From contig NZ_JADOGI010000119.1 of NCBI RefSeq assembly GCF_015645445.1, positions 1 to 32,774 on the forward strand: a stretch of 32,774 bases of DNA, written 5' to 3'. The translations under genes were made by a program, and so were the position numbers. Below the pieces are notes generated by a model that made no database searches, was not told where the DNA came from, and saw nothing but the letters and a program-made list of their open reading frames with translations. Source of the stretch: Nonomuraea cypriaca (lineage in GTDB: Bacteria > Actinomycetota > Actinomycetes > Streptosporangiales > Streptosporangiaceae). Below are positions 17,207-24,879 of the stretch, piece by piece (position 1 is the stretch's first letter; the number at the start of each line of letters is the position of its first letter).

Positions 17207-18199
17207 ATGGCAGCGACGACGTTCCCCAGGCGGCCCGCGCGGGCGCCGAAAGACGGGCCGGGCCCGGACGAGGCCCGGCCGCGCGGGCTCAGACGCATCA
17301 ACTGGACCCGGGCGGCCCCCTACCTGCTGATCCTCCCGGCGGTGGTCTTCGAGCTGCTCGTGCACGTCATCCCGATGATCGTCGGGATCTTCATGAGTCT
17401 CATCGAGCTCACCCAGCTGTTCGTCACCAACTGGTCGGCGGCGCCGTTCGCGGGGCTGGGCAACTTCAGGGTGGCGCTCGACTTCTCCGGGCCGCTCGGC
17501 CAGCAGCTGCTGCGTTCCTTCGGGATCACGCTCGGCTTCACGGTGCTGGTCATCGGGGTCTCGTACGCGTTCGGCATGGCGGCCGCGATCGTGCTGCAGC
17601 GGCCGATGCGCAGCCGGGGCTTCCTGCGCACGTTGTTCCTGATCCCGTACGCGCTGCCCGCGTACGCCGGGATCATCGTATGGAAGTTCATGCTGCAGCG
17701 CGACAACGGCCTGATCAACCAGTTCATCGTGGATGTGTTGCACCTGGTGGACGACCGGCCGTTCTGGCTGATCGGCGGGAACGCGTTCGTCTCGGTGGTG
17801 GTCGTGTCGATCTGGCAGCAGTGGCCGTTCGCGTTCCTGATGTCGATGGCGGGGATGCAGAGCATCCCGGACGAGCTGTACGAGGCGTCGGCGATCGACG
17901 GCGCGAGCACCTGGCAGCAGATGCGGCACATCACGCTGCGGATGATGCGGCCGATCAGCGCGGTCCTGATGCTCCTGCTCTTCCTGTGGACGTTCCGCGA
18001 GTTCAACACCCCCTACGTGCTTTTCGGGCCGACCCCGCCCGCGTCCGCCGACCTGCTGACCGTGCACATCTATTCCAGCTCGTTCATCACCTGGAACTTC
18101 GGCCTCGGCTCGGCGATGTCCGTGCTGCTGATGTTGTTCCTCGTCGTGGTCGCGGGCCTGTGGGCGCTGTGGAACAGGAGAGTGAACCGCAATGCGTGA
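17207..18199 (+). CDS. Sugar ABC transporter permease (MalF-like)
   Basis: A 330-residue inner-membrane permease of the MalF/UgpA group. A basic cytoplasmic N terminus precedes six membrane segments, the first being APYLLILPAVVFELLVHVIP. The EAA loop that docks the ATPase is YEASAIDGASTWQQMRHITL. ATG 17207 has GAGGAG six bases upstream. The 3' end overlaps the next permease by eight bases, indicating tight coupling and heterodimer formation. Confidence 0.92.
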   Translation: MAATTFPRRPARAPKDGPGPDEARPRGLRRINWTRAAPYLLILPAVVFELLVHVIPMIVGIFMSLIELTQLFVTNWSAAPFAGLGNFRVALDFSGPLGQQLLRSFGITLGFTVLVIGVSYAFGMAAAIVLQRPMRSRGFLRTLFLIPYALPAYAGIIVWKFMLQRDNGLINQFIVDVLHLVDDRPFWLIGGNAFVSVVVVSIWQQWPFAFLMSMAGMQSIPDELYEASAIDGASTWQQMRHITLRMMRPISAVLMLLLFLWTFREFNTPYVLFGPTPPASADLLTVHIYSSSFITWNFGLGSAMSVLLMLFLVVVAGLWALWNRRVNRNA

Positions 18200-19034
18200 G
18201 CAGACGTCGTTCCGCGTCTTCCGCTGGGTGGTGCTGGTCCCGCTCGCCGTGTTCACGATCGTGCCGCTCTACGTGGTGCTGACCTCGGCGCTGAAGCCGC
18301 TGCGGGACGTGCAGGGCGAGTTTCAGTGGTGGCCGACGCATCTGACGCTGGCGCCGTTCGTCGACATGTGGTCGACCGTGCCGCTGGCCGACTACTTCGT
18401 CAACAGCCTCGTCGTGACGCTCACGTCGATGGTGTTCAGCGTCGTCATCGCGATTTTCGCGGCGTACGCCATCTCGCGTTATCGCTTCCGCGGCCGGGGC
18501 GCGTTCTCCGGCGTGATCCTCTCGACGCAGATGTTCCCAGGGGTGCTGTTCCTGCTGCCGCTGTTCATCATCTTCGTCAACATCGACCGGAGCCTCGGCT
18601 TCACCTTCCTCTACCAGACGCGGATCGGGCTGATCGTCACCTACCTGACGTTCACCCTGCCGTTCTCGATCTGGATGCTGGCCGGTTATCTGGACAGCAT
18701 CCCGCGCGCACTGGACGAATCGGCGAAGGTGGACGGCACGACGGCGCTGGGCGCGCTGTTCCGGGTGCTGCTGCCCGCCGCCAGGCCCGGCATCATCGCG
18801 GTCGCCGTCTACGCGTTCATGACCGGCTGGGGCGAGATCCTGTTCGCCTCGCAGCTGACCAACAGCGAGACCCGTACGCTGTCGGTCGGCATGCAGAGCT
18901 ACGCCACCGAGACGAACGTCTACTGGAACCAGGTCATGGCGGCGGCGCTGGTGGTCAGCGTGCCGATCGTGGCCGGCTTCCTCATCCTGCAGCGCTACCT
19001 CGTGACCGGCCTGACCGCCGGCGCGGTGAAGTAG
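18192..19034 (+). CDS. Sugar ABC transporter permease (MalG-like)
   Basis: A 280-residue permease of the MalG/UgpE group with six membrane segments (VVLVPLAVFTIVPLYVVLTS onwards). Its EAA loop is ALDESAKVDGTTALGALFRV. It pairs with the preceding permease. No ATP-binding subunit gene follows or occurs anywhere in the window. Actinomycete family-1 importers commonly borrow a shared MsiK-type ATPase encoded elsewhere, and that is the likely case here. Confidence 0.92.
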   Translation: MREQTSFRVFRWVVLVPLAVFTIVPLYVVLTSALKPLRDVQGEFQWWPTHLTLAPFVDMWSTVPLADYFVNSLVVTLTSMVFSVVIAIFAAYAISRYRFRGRGAFSGVILSTQMFPGVLFLLPLFIIFVNIDRSLGFTFLYQTRIGLIVTYLTFTLPFSIWMLAGYLDSIPRALDESAKVDGTTALGALFRVLLPAARPGIIAVAVYAFMTGWGEILFASQLTNSETRTLSVGMQSYATETNVYWNQVMAAALVVSVPIVAGFLILQRYLVTGLTAGAVK

Positions 19035-19042
19035 GGCTCGTC

Positions 19043-19921
19043 ATGCCGCTGGACGTCATCTGCGTCGGGGTCGTCACCGTCGACACCATCACCACGATCG
19101 ACCGGCTGCCCGCCGCGGACGGCCGGGTGGTCGGCGAGCCGTTCACCGTCGCCGGAGGCGGCCCGGCCGCGACGGCGGCGGTCGCGCTGGCCAGGCTGGG
19201 CGCCCGCGTCGGTTTCTGCGGCGTCGTCGGCGCCGACGACGCGGGGCGGCTGAGCAGGAAGCTGCTGGAGGACGAGGGTGTGGACACCACGTGGCTGCGC
19301 GCCAGGCCCGGCGTCCGCACGCCGCAGAGCATGATCATGGTGTCCCGGGCGTCCGGCACGCGGGCGATCGTCACCTCGCCCTCGACCGCGCCCGACCCGC
19401 CGCCGCGCGGCGTGGCCCGCTGGTTGCACGCCGACCAGACCGGCTACGCCGCCGCCCGCGTGGCTCTGGGCGGTGGGACGTCGCTCAGCGTCGACGGCGG
19501 CAACCCGATCCCCGGCCTCGACCTGGCCGGCGTCGAGTTGTACGCGCCGACCGCCGGATCATTGTGCGCCGCCTTCCCCGCCCCTGACCTGGCCGCGAGC
19601 CTGCGGGCCGCCGCGGCGGGCGCCGGGCAGGTGGTGGCGACTCTGGGTGGCGACGGCTGCGACGTCCTGGTCGCGGGCGAGTTGACGCACGTCCCGCCGG
19701 TGCCGGTCGAGCCCGTGTCCACGATGGGCGCCGGTGACGTCTTCCACGGCGCGCTGCTGGCCGGGCTGGTCGAAGGCCGGCCGCTGGTCGAGGCGGCGCG
19801 GCGGGCCAACCTCGTGGCGGCGCTCTCGTGCCGCGCGCTCGACGGCAGGAGCGGCATACCCCGCGCCGCCGAGGTGGAGCAATGGCTGTCCACGGCGCGT
19901 CCCGCGCCGCGGTCCGATTGA
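19043..19921 (+). CDS. PfkB-family carbohydrate kinase
   Basis: A 292-residue ribokinase-fold kinase that phosphorylates a sugar with ATP. The first PfkB signature is around AGGGPAATAAVALARLGARV, with VGFCGVVGADDAG following. The second is STMGAGDVFHGALLAGLVEG with G229-A-G-D232, where D232 is the catalytic base and the anion hole is intact. ATG 19043 follows the permease stop by eight bases. In the context of the next two genes (YihT-like aldolase, DeoR repressor) it most resembles the kinase step of a sulfo-EMP or tagatose-type route, making a ketose phosphate for aldol cleavage. The substrate is inferred only as a hexose or ketose. Confidence 0.88.
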   Translation: MPLDVICVGVVTVDTITTIDRLPAADGRVVGEPFTVAGGGPAATAAVALARLGARVGFCGVVGADDAGRLSRKLLEDEGVDTTWLRARPGVRTPQSMIMVSRASGTRAIVTSPSTAPDPPPRGVARWLHADQTGYAAARVALGGGTSLSVDGGNPIPGLDLAGVELYAPTAGSLCAAFPAPDLAASLRAAAAGAGQVVATLGGDGCDVLVAGELTHVPPVPVEPVSTMGAGDVFHGALLAGLVEGRPLVEAARRANLVAALSCRALDGRSGIPRAAEVEQWLSTARPAPRSD

Positions 19922-19933
19922 GAACGGAGAATG

Positions 19934-20851
19934 ATGTCTGGGAATTCTGTGACCCCCCGAGAACACGCGATGCGCAGGTTGACCGCCCCGCTGGAATCGG
20001 CCGAGGGCGGTTTCGCCATGCTCGCGCTGGACCAACGGGAGTCACTGCGCCAGATGTTCCCCCTTGTCAACGGCCAGGAAGCAGCCGACGAGGCGCTGCG
20101 CGAGTTCAAGTCAACGGCGACACGGGTGCTGTCACCGCTGGCCTCCGCGGTGCTGCTCGACCGGCTGTACGGCGTGGCCGACGCCGCGCCCGAGTCGCTC
20201 GCGTCCAGCCTGATCCTGGCCGCCGACCTGCTGGAACAGCCGCCGGGCCGGCCGGTGCTCACCACTCACCTCGACACCGCCGTCACTCCCGAGTACGTCC
20301 GTCAGGTCGGGGCCGCCGCGCTGAAGTTCCTGGTGATCTGGCGGGCCGACGGCGACCCGGCCGAGCGCGAGCGGCTGGTCCGCTCGTTCCTCGACGTGGC
20401 CGCCGCCGCCGAGGTCCCCAGCCTGGTGGAGGCGATCGTACGGCCGGCCGACGGCCAGACCTGGGCCCCGGAGGAGCGGCATGCCGCCATCCTCCAGGCG
20501 GCCAGGGAGATCGCCACGCTGGGCGGTACGATCTACAAGGCAGAGGTGCCCGGATACCAGCCGGGTGACCTGTCACGGGTCAGGGAGCAGGCCGAACGCC
20601 TGTCGGAGATCGTCCCGGGGCCATGGGTGGTGTTGTCGAACGGGGTCGATCCCGCGGACTTCGCATCGGCCGTACGCGAGGCGTGTCTCGGCGGTGCGAG
20701 CGGTTTTCTCGCGGGACGGGCGATCTGGGGCGATACTGTCGCTGACCCGGACACGCTGGGCGCGCTGACCCACCGTTCGGCGGAGAGGTTGCGCGCGCTG
20801 ACTGCCATCGTGGCCGAGACGTCACGACGGAGCCTAGGAACCTCACAATGA
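19934..20851 (+). CDS. Class I aldolase of the LacD/YihT type
   Basis: A 305-residue TIM-barrel aldolase. It aligns collinearly with what I recall of E. coli YihT (6-deoxy-6-sulfofructose-1-phosphate aldolase) and, more distantly, with LacD: EGGFAMLALDQRESLRQMF, LSPLASAVLLDRLYG, ALKFLVIWRADGDP, GGTIYKAEVPGYQPGD, PWVVLSNGVD and GGASGFLAGRAIWGDTV. The lysine in IYKAEVP is the likely Schiff-base residue. The expected reaction is cleavage of a ketose 1-phosphate or bisphosphate to DHAP plus an aldehyde. The second of two adjacent ATGs (19934) is preferred because GGAG lies at 19926-19929. Whether the substrate carries a sulfonate cannot be told. It overlaps the DeoR gene (ATGA). Confidence 0.8.
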   Translation: MSGNSVTPREHAMRRLTAPLESAEGGFAMLALDQRESLRQMFPLVNGQEAADEALREFKSTATRVLSPLASAVLLDRLYGVADAAPESLASSLILAADLLEQPPGRPVLTTHLDTAVTPEYVRQVGAAALKFLVIWRADGDPAERERLVRSFLDVAAAAEVPSLVEAIVRPADGQTWAPEERHAAILQAAREIATLGGTIYKAEVPGYQPGDLSRVREQAERLSEIVPGPWVVLSNGVDPADFASAVREACLGGASGFLAGRAIWGDTVADPDTLGALTHRSAERLRALTAIVAETSRRSLGTSQ

Positions 20852-21672
20852 CCAAGGAAAACTTCCGTTACACCTCCGCGCCGGAGCGCCGGGATCGGCT
20901 GGTGCAGTTCATCACCGAACAGGGCTACTGCACGATCACCGAGTTGTCGAAGGCGTTCGCCGTGTCGGAGATGACCATCCGCCGCGACGTGCTGCGGCTG
21001 ACCGAACAGGGCAAGGTACGCGCGTTCCGCGGCGGTGTGGGCTCGCTGTCCAAGCAGGAGATGGAGGGCAGCGACTACCACCTGCGGGACATGAAGATGG
21101 CCGACGCCAAGCGGGCCATCGCGCTGAAGGCGATCGAGATGGTCGGCGCGGGCTCGGTGGTGGCGATCGATGCGGGCACGACGACCCGCCAGGTGGCCGA
21201 TCTCCTGCCCGCCGACCAGAACATCACGGTTGTCACCCATTCGTTCCCGGTGGTGTCGAGCCTGATCGGGCGCAGCGGGACCTACGTGATGTGCCTGGGC
21301 GGGTTGCTGCACCCGGAGTCGTTGTCGTTCGACGGCCCGGCGACCCTGTCCGCGATCTCCAACCTGCAGGTGGAGACGTTGTTCCTGGCCGCCAGCGGGA
21401 TCGGCGAGCGGGGCGCGTTCTGCGGCAACGGGTTCGACGCCATCACCAAGCGGGCGCTGATCGAGGTGGCCGAGCGGGTCGTGCTGCTCACCGACTCCTC
21501 GAAGTTCTACGCCTCCGCCATGGTGAAGATCTGCGACTGGGACGCGATCGACCGGGTCATCATCGACGACCACCTCACGGAGGAACAGCACACCATGCTC
21601 CAGCAGCAGGACATCGACGTGGTGACGGTGACGACCGCGCCGCGTGAGCTGGCCAGCGGCGCCGCCTCATGA
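20848..21672 (+). CDS. DeoR/GlpR-family transcriptional repressor
   Basis: A 274-residue regulator. The N-terminal winged helix is TITELSKAFAVSEMTIRRDV, then LRLTEQGKVRAFRGG. The C-terminal DeoR sugar-phosphate sensor domain has VVAIDAGTTTRQVADLL and VVTHSFPVVSSL. Family members respond to phosphorylated sugars, so the product of the PfkB kinase or a downstream intermediate is the likely inducer. It sits inside the operon it probably controls, with ATGA overlaps at both ends, so repressor level would follow operon expression. The position next to a YihT-like aldolase and PfkB kinase parallels YihW/CsqR in E. coli. Confidence 0.92.
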   Translation: MTKENFRYTSAPERRDRLVQFITEQGYCTITELSKAFAVSEMTIRRDVLRLTEQGKVRAFRGGVGSLSKQEMEGSDYHLRDMKMADAKRAIALKAIEMVGAGSVVAIDAGTTTRQVADLLPADQNITVVTHSFPVVSSLIGRSGTYVMCLGGLLHPESLSFDGPATLSAISNLQVETLFLAASGIGERGAFCGNGFDAITKRALIEVAERVVLLTDSSKFYASAMVKICDWDAIDRVIIDDHLTEEQHTMLQQQDIDVVTVTTAPRELASGAAS

Positions 21673-22727
21673 CCCGGCACCGCGTCGCGGTCATCGCCGG
21701 CGACGGCATCGGCCAGGAGGTGGTGCCGGCCGCGATGGGCTGCCTCGACCTGGTGGCCGCGCGGCACGGCGTCGACCTCGACTGGCGCCATCTCGACTGG
21801 GGCTCCGACCACTACCGGGAACACGGCAGGATGATGCCGGTCGACGGGCTGGACATCCTGGCCGAGCATGACGCGATCTTCCTGGGCGCGGTCGGGGTCC
21901 CGGACATCCCCGACGTCGAGACGCTGTGGGGACTGCTGATCCCGATCAGGCGGCGGTTCGAGCAGTACGTCAACCTGCGGCCGGTCAGGACGTTGCCAGG
22001 AGTGCGCTCGCCGCTGGCCGAGGCGGGACCGATCGACCTGGTCGTGGTCCGGGAGAACAACGAGGGCGAATACTCCGAGATCGGCGGCCGGATGTACCAC
22101 GGCCTGCCGGAGGAGTCGGCGGTGCAGGAGGCGGTGTTCACCCGCCGTGGCGTCACCCGGGTCGCCCGGTACGCCGCCGAGTTGGCCGCGGGCCGGAGCG
22201 GGCGGCTCACCTCGGCCACCAAGAGCAACGGGATCGTGCACACGATGCCGTTCTGGGACGAGGTGGTCAGGGAGGTGCTGGCCGGGTTCCCCGACGTGGA
22301 GCTGCGCAGCGAGCTGATCGACGCGCTGGCCGCGAGCCTGGTGCTGCACCCCGCCCGTTACGACGTGATCGTGGCGTCCAACCTGTTCGGCGACATCCTG
22401 TCCGATCTGGCGGGCGCGGTCACCGGGTCGATCGGGGTGGCCCCGAGCGCCAACCTCAACCCGGAGCGGCGGCATCCGTCGATGTTCGAGCCCGTGCACG
22501 GGTCGGCTCCGGACATCGCCGGGCAGGGCGTGGCCAACCCGGTCGGCCAGCTCTGGAGCGGCGCGATGATGCTCGACCACCTGGGCCACCCGGAGGCCGC
22601 CGCCGAGCTGACGGCGGCCTTCGAGGCGGCGCTGGCGAGCGGCGTGCGGACCCGCGACCTGGGCGGGACGGCTTCCACGGCCGAGTTCACGGAAAGCGTG
22701 CGGAAGATCATCGAGGAAAGCGCGTGA
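21669..22727 (+). CDS. Tartrate/D-malate dehydrogenase-type beta-decarboxylating dehydrogenase
   Basis: A 352-residue member of the isocitrate/isopropylmalate dehydrogenase superfamily, which uses NAD and Mn/Mg to oxidise a 2-hydroxy acid with possible decarboxylation. Seen: AVIAGDGIGQEVVPA, VVRENNEGEYSEIGGRMYHG (the signature that favours tartrate or D-malate dehydrogenase over LeuB or Icd), SATKSNGIVHTMPFW with the catalytic lysine, the metal-binding VIVASNLFGDILSDLAGA, and EPVHGSAPDIAGQGVANP. It overlaps the DeoR gene (ATGA). In this operon it may act on an acid derived from the aldolase product. The exact substrate is open. Confidence 0.85.
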   Translation: MTRHRVAVIAGDGIGQEVVPAAMGCLDLVAARHGVDLDWRHLDWGSDHYREHGRMMPVDGLDILAEHDAIFLGAVGVPDIPDVETLWGLLIPIRRRFEQYVNLRPVRTLPGVRSPLAEAGPIDLVVVRENNEGEYSEIGGRMYHGLPEESAVQEAVFTRRGVTRVARYAAELAAGRSGRLTSATKSNGIVHTMPFWDEVVREVLAGFPDVELRSELIDALAASLVLHPARYDVIVASNLFGDILSDLAGAVTGSIGVAPSANLNPERRHPSMFEPVHGSAPDIAGQGVANPVGQLWSGAMMLDHLGHPEAAAELTAAFEAALASGVRTRDLGGTASTAEFTESVRKIIEESA

Positions 22728-22800
22728 AGCTCTGCATCGACGTGATCATCGAGGACGGCGCGTGAAGCTCTACATCGACGGGGATGTCAGGTCTGGGTGA
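22706..22800 (+). repeat. 38-bp tandem duplication carrying two vestigial GTG starts
   Basis: Two adjacent 38-bp units, 22706-22743 and 22744-22781, match at 34 of 38 positions, both beginning GATCATCGAGGA. The first includes the dehydrogenase stop codon. In each unit GCGTGA overlaps a GTG, followed by AAGCTCT(G/A)CATCGACG. This opens short frames MKLCIDVIIEDGA (22724-22765) and MKLYIDGDVRSG (22762-22800). They look like the first codons of a lost downstream gene, once translationally coupled to the dehydrogenase. The convergent gene at 22787 begins here. Confidence 0.7.
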
Positions 22801-23794
22801 AGGCGGTGTCGAAGCGGGCGTGCGGCTGGTCCCAGAGCAGTGAGCGGACGAACTCCAGGGCCTTGGGCGCGCCGTGCAGGCGGCTCATCCCGGCGTCCTC
22901 CCACTCGATGGAGATCGGGCCGGTGTAGCCGATCGACTCCAGGGCGCGGAAGGCGTCCTCGAAGGGCACGTCGCCGTGCCCGGCGGAGACGAAGTCCCAG
23001 CCGCGCCTCGGGTCGCCCCAGGCCAGGTGCGAGCCGAGGCGACCCACCCGGCCGTCCTTGGCGCGCAGCCGGGTGTCCTTGCAGTCCACGTGGTAGATGC
23101 GGTCGGCGAAGTCGACGATGAAGTTGGCCGGGTTGACGTCCTGCCACATCATGTGGCTGGGGTCCCAGTTGAGGCCGAAGGCGTCCCTGCGGTCGATCGC
23201 CGCCAGGGTCCTGGCGGTGGTCCAGTAGTCGTAGGCGATCTCGCTCGGGTGCACCTCCAGGGCGAACTTGACGCCCTCGGAGTCGAACACGTCCATGATC
23301 GGGTTCCACCGTGCGGCGAAGTCGGCGTACCCGTCGTCGATCACCTCTTGCGACACCGGCGGATACATCGCGACATAGCGCCAGATCTTGGACCCGGTGA
23401 AGCCGGTCACCACCGACGCGCCCAGCTTGCGGGCCAGGATCGCGGTCTTCTTGACCTGCTCGGTCGCCCGGGCGCGGACGCCGTCCGGGTCGCCGTCGCC
23501 CCACGTGCGCGGGCCGACGATCGGCTCGTGCCTGAAGTCCAGCGGGTCGTCGCAGATCACCTGGCCCTGGGCGTGGTTGGACAGCGCCCACACCCCCAGG
23601 CCGTGGCGGTCGAGGATCTCGCGGCGCGAGTCGAGGTACTTCTCGTCCTCAAGCGCCCGGTCCACGTCCAGGTGCTGGGACTTGCAGGCGATCTCCAGGC
23701 CGTCGAAGCCCCACTCGCCCGCCAGCCGGGCCACCTCCTCGAACGGCAGATCGGCCCACTGCGCGGTGAACAGGGTGACGGGATGGGTGGCCAT
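22787..23794 (-). CDS. Sugar phosphate isomerase/epimerase (TIM barrel, AP_endonuc_2 family)
   Basis: A 335-residue IolE/IolI-like TIM-barrel protein. Probable divalent-metal ligands lie in FALEVHPSEIAYD (Glu), NWDPSHMMWQ (Asp, His), YHVDCKDTR (His) and ISIEWEDAG (Glu). The N terminus is HPVTLFTAQWADLPFEEVAR. Members act as keto-sugar isomerases, epimerases, dehydratases, or as glycoside lyases on 3-keto sugars. ATG 23794 has GGAG six bases upstream and abuts the VOC stop codon. It is the last gene of the four-gene minus-strand unit. The substrate is unknown, but the abundance of Gfo/Idh oxidoreductases nearby suggests a keto sugar. Confidence 0.85.
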   Translation of the reverse strand: MATHPVTLFTAQWADLPFEEVARLAGEWGFDGLEIACKSQHLDVDRALEDEKYLDSRREILDRHGLGVWALSNHAQGQVICDDPLDFRHEPIVGPRTWGDGDPDGVRARATEQVKKTAILARKLGASVVTGFTGSKIWRYVAMYPPVSQEVIDDGYADFAARWNPIMDVFDSEGVKFALEVHPSEIAYDYWTTARTLAAIDRRDAFGLNWDPSHMMWQDVNPANFIVDFADRIYHVDCKDTRLRAKDGRVGRLGSHLAWGDPRRGWDFVSAGHGDVPFEDAFRALESIGYTGPISIEWEDAGMSRLHGAPKALEFVRSLLWDQPHARFDTAFTQT

Positions 23795-24154
23795 TCAGAT
23801 CTCCTGGAGGAACTCGAGCTGGTTGCCGAAGCAGTCGTGGGTGTGGAAGCGGCGGTGGCCGGGATAGTCGCCGTTCATCACGTACGCGACGCCGTGCGCG
23901 TCCAGCCGGGCGGCGAGCGCGTCCAGGTCGTCCACCAGGATCGCCGGGTGGCTGACCCGGTTGGGCCTGAAGTCGTCCTCGGGCAGGCCGTGCACCTCCA
24001 GCCCATCGGTGCGGAACCAGCAGCCGACCTGGCGCATGGTCGCCGGCTTGGGCACCGGGGTCAGGCCGAGCACGCCCGCGTAGAACGCCCGCGCCTCCTC
24101 CTCCGCACCCACGGGCATGGTGAACGTCGCGTGATGCAACCTCATGAACGTCAT
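23795..24154 (-). CDS. VOC (glyoxalase/dioxygenase-fold) family protein
   Basis: A 119-residue single-VOC-domain protein. Two beta-alpha-beta-beta-beta units are visible: LHHATFTMPVGAEEEARAFY through LEVHGLPEDDF, and RVSHPAILVDDLDALAARLD through FGNQLEFLQEI. His and Glu residues at the usual metal positions (LHH, EVHG, SHPAI, LEFLQ) are present. Such proteins catalyse isomerisation, C-C cleavage or epimerisation with a metal. It starts inside the end of the HPS-like gene (ATGA overlap) and ends against the next isomerase gene, so it belongs to the same unit. The specific reaction is unknown. Confidence 0.85.
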   Translation of the reverse strand: MTFMRLHHATFTMPVGAEEEARAFYAGVLGLTPVPKPATMRQVGCWFRTDGLEVHGLPEDDFRPNRVSHPAILVDDLDALAARLDAHGVAYVMNGDYPGHRRFHTHDCFGNQLEFLQEI

Positions 24155-24879
24155 CGCTTCACCTCGGCCGCGTGGACCCGGTCGACCGCGTCCTTGAGGA
24201 TCTTGGGCAGGTCGCGCTCAGGGATGGTGAACGAGTGCTCGTCGTCGATGGCCAGCGGCGCGCCGAAGACCACGACGCCCGCGCCGATCGCCGGGCAGCT
24301 CACGGCCTGGTCGATCGACAACCCGCCGACCGCCTGCACGGGCACGGTCGTCGCGGCGACGATCCCCGGCAGGTCGGTGAGCGGTGACAGGCGCAGTTCC
24401 CTGTGCATGTCGCGATGATCGTGCCCGATGTGGTGCAGGACCATGCCGGCACCCAGCCGCTCCAGCCGCCGCGCCTCGGCCACCCGGTCCTCGGCGCCCA
24501 TGTCGTCGCCCATCACCAGGATCCCGTGGTCGGCCCCGGCCTCGCAGACCCGCTGGACCGTCGCGTCGTGCGCCCGCCCCATCACGACCACGGCGTCCGC
24601 TCCCGCCTCGGCGAACATGGTGGTCTCGCCGTACCCGCCGTCCATGATCTTGAGGTCGGCGATCAGCGGGTGGCCGGGGTACTCGCGGCGCAACGCGCGT
24701 ACGGCGTGCGCGCCCTCGGCCATCACCAGCGGGGTGCCGATCTCCAGCCAGTCGGCCCCCGCCTCGGCCGCGATGGCCGCCATCCGCAGGCCGTCGTCCA
24801 GGTTCTTCAGGTCGAGCGAGACCTGGACCAGGCCGTGCGTCAGGTCGGCGCGCCGCAGTCCGCGAATCGACGTGCTCAT
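24151..24879 (-). CDS. Hexulose-6-phosphate synthase / ketogulonate-phosphate decarboxylase-like protein
   Basis: A 242-residue TIM barrel of the OMP decarboxylase superfamily. The signature strand is HPLIADLKIMDGGYG (DxKxxD). VQVSLDLKNLDDGLRMAAIA, ADWLEIGTPLVMAEG, ADAVVVMGRA and VQAVGGLSIDQA complete the barrel. Relatives are 3-hexulose-6-phosphate synthase and 3-keto-L-gulonate-6-phosphate decarboxylase (UlaD). Both work on an enediolate of a sugar phosphate. No PHI-type isomerase is adjacent, which argues against a formaldehyde-fixing pair. A decarboxylase of a 3-keto sugar-acid phosphate would fit the oxidoreductases around it. It overlaps both neighbours by ATGA. Confidence 0.75.
   Translation of the reverse strand: MSTSIRGLRRADLTHGLVQVSLDLKNLDDGLRMAAIAAEAGADWLEIGTPLVMAEGAHAVRALRREYPGHPLIADLKIMDGGYGETTMFAEAGADAVVVMGRAHDATVQRVCEAGADHGILVMGDDMGAEDRVAEARRLERLGAGMVLHHIGHDHRDMHRELRLSPLTDLPGIVAATTVPVQAVGGLSIDQAVSCPAIGAGVVVFGAPLAIDDEHSFTIPERDLPKILKDAVDRVHAAEVKR

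Noticed and set aside
15824..22727. Calling unit 1 a sulfoquinovose degradation operon
   Set aside because: No sulfoquinovosidase, isomerase or sulfolactaldehyde reductase is present, and the dehydrogenase is of the tartrate/malate type. Only the kinase-aldolase-DeoR resemblance stands.
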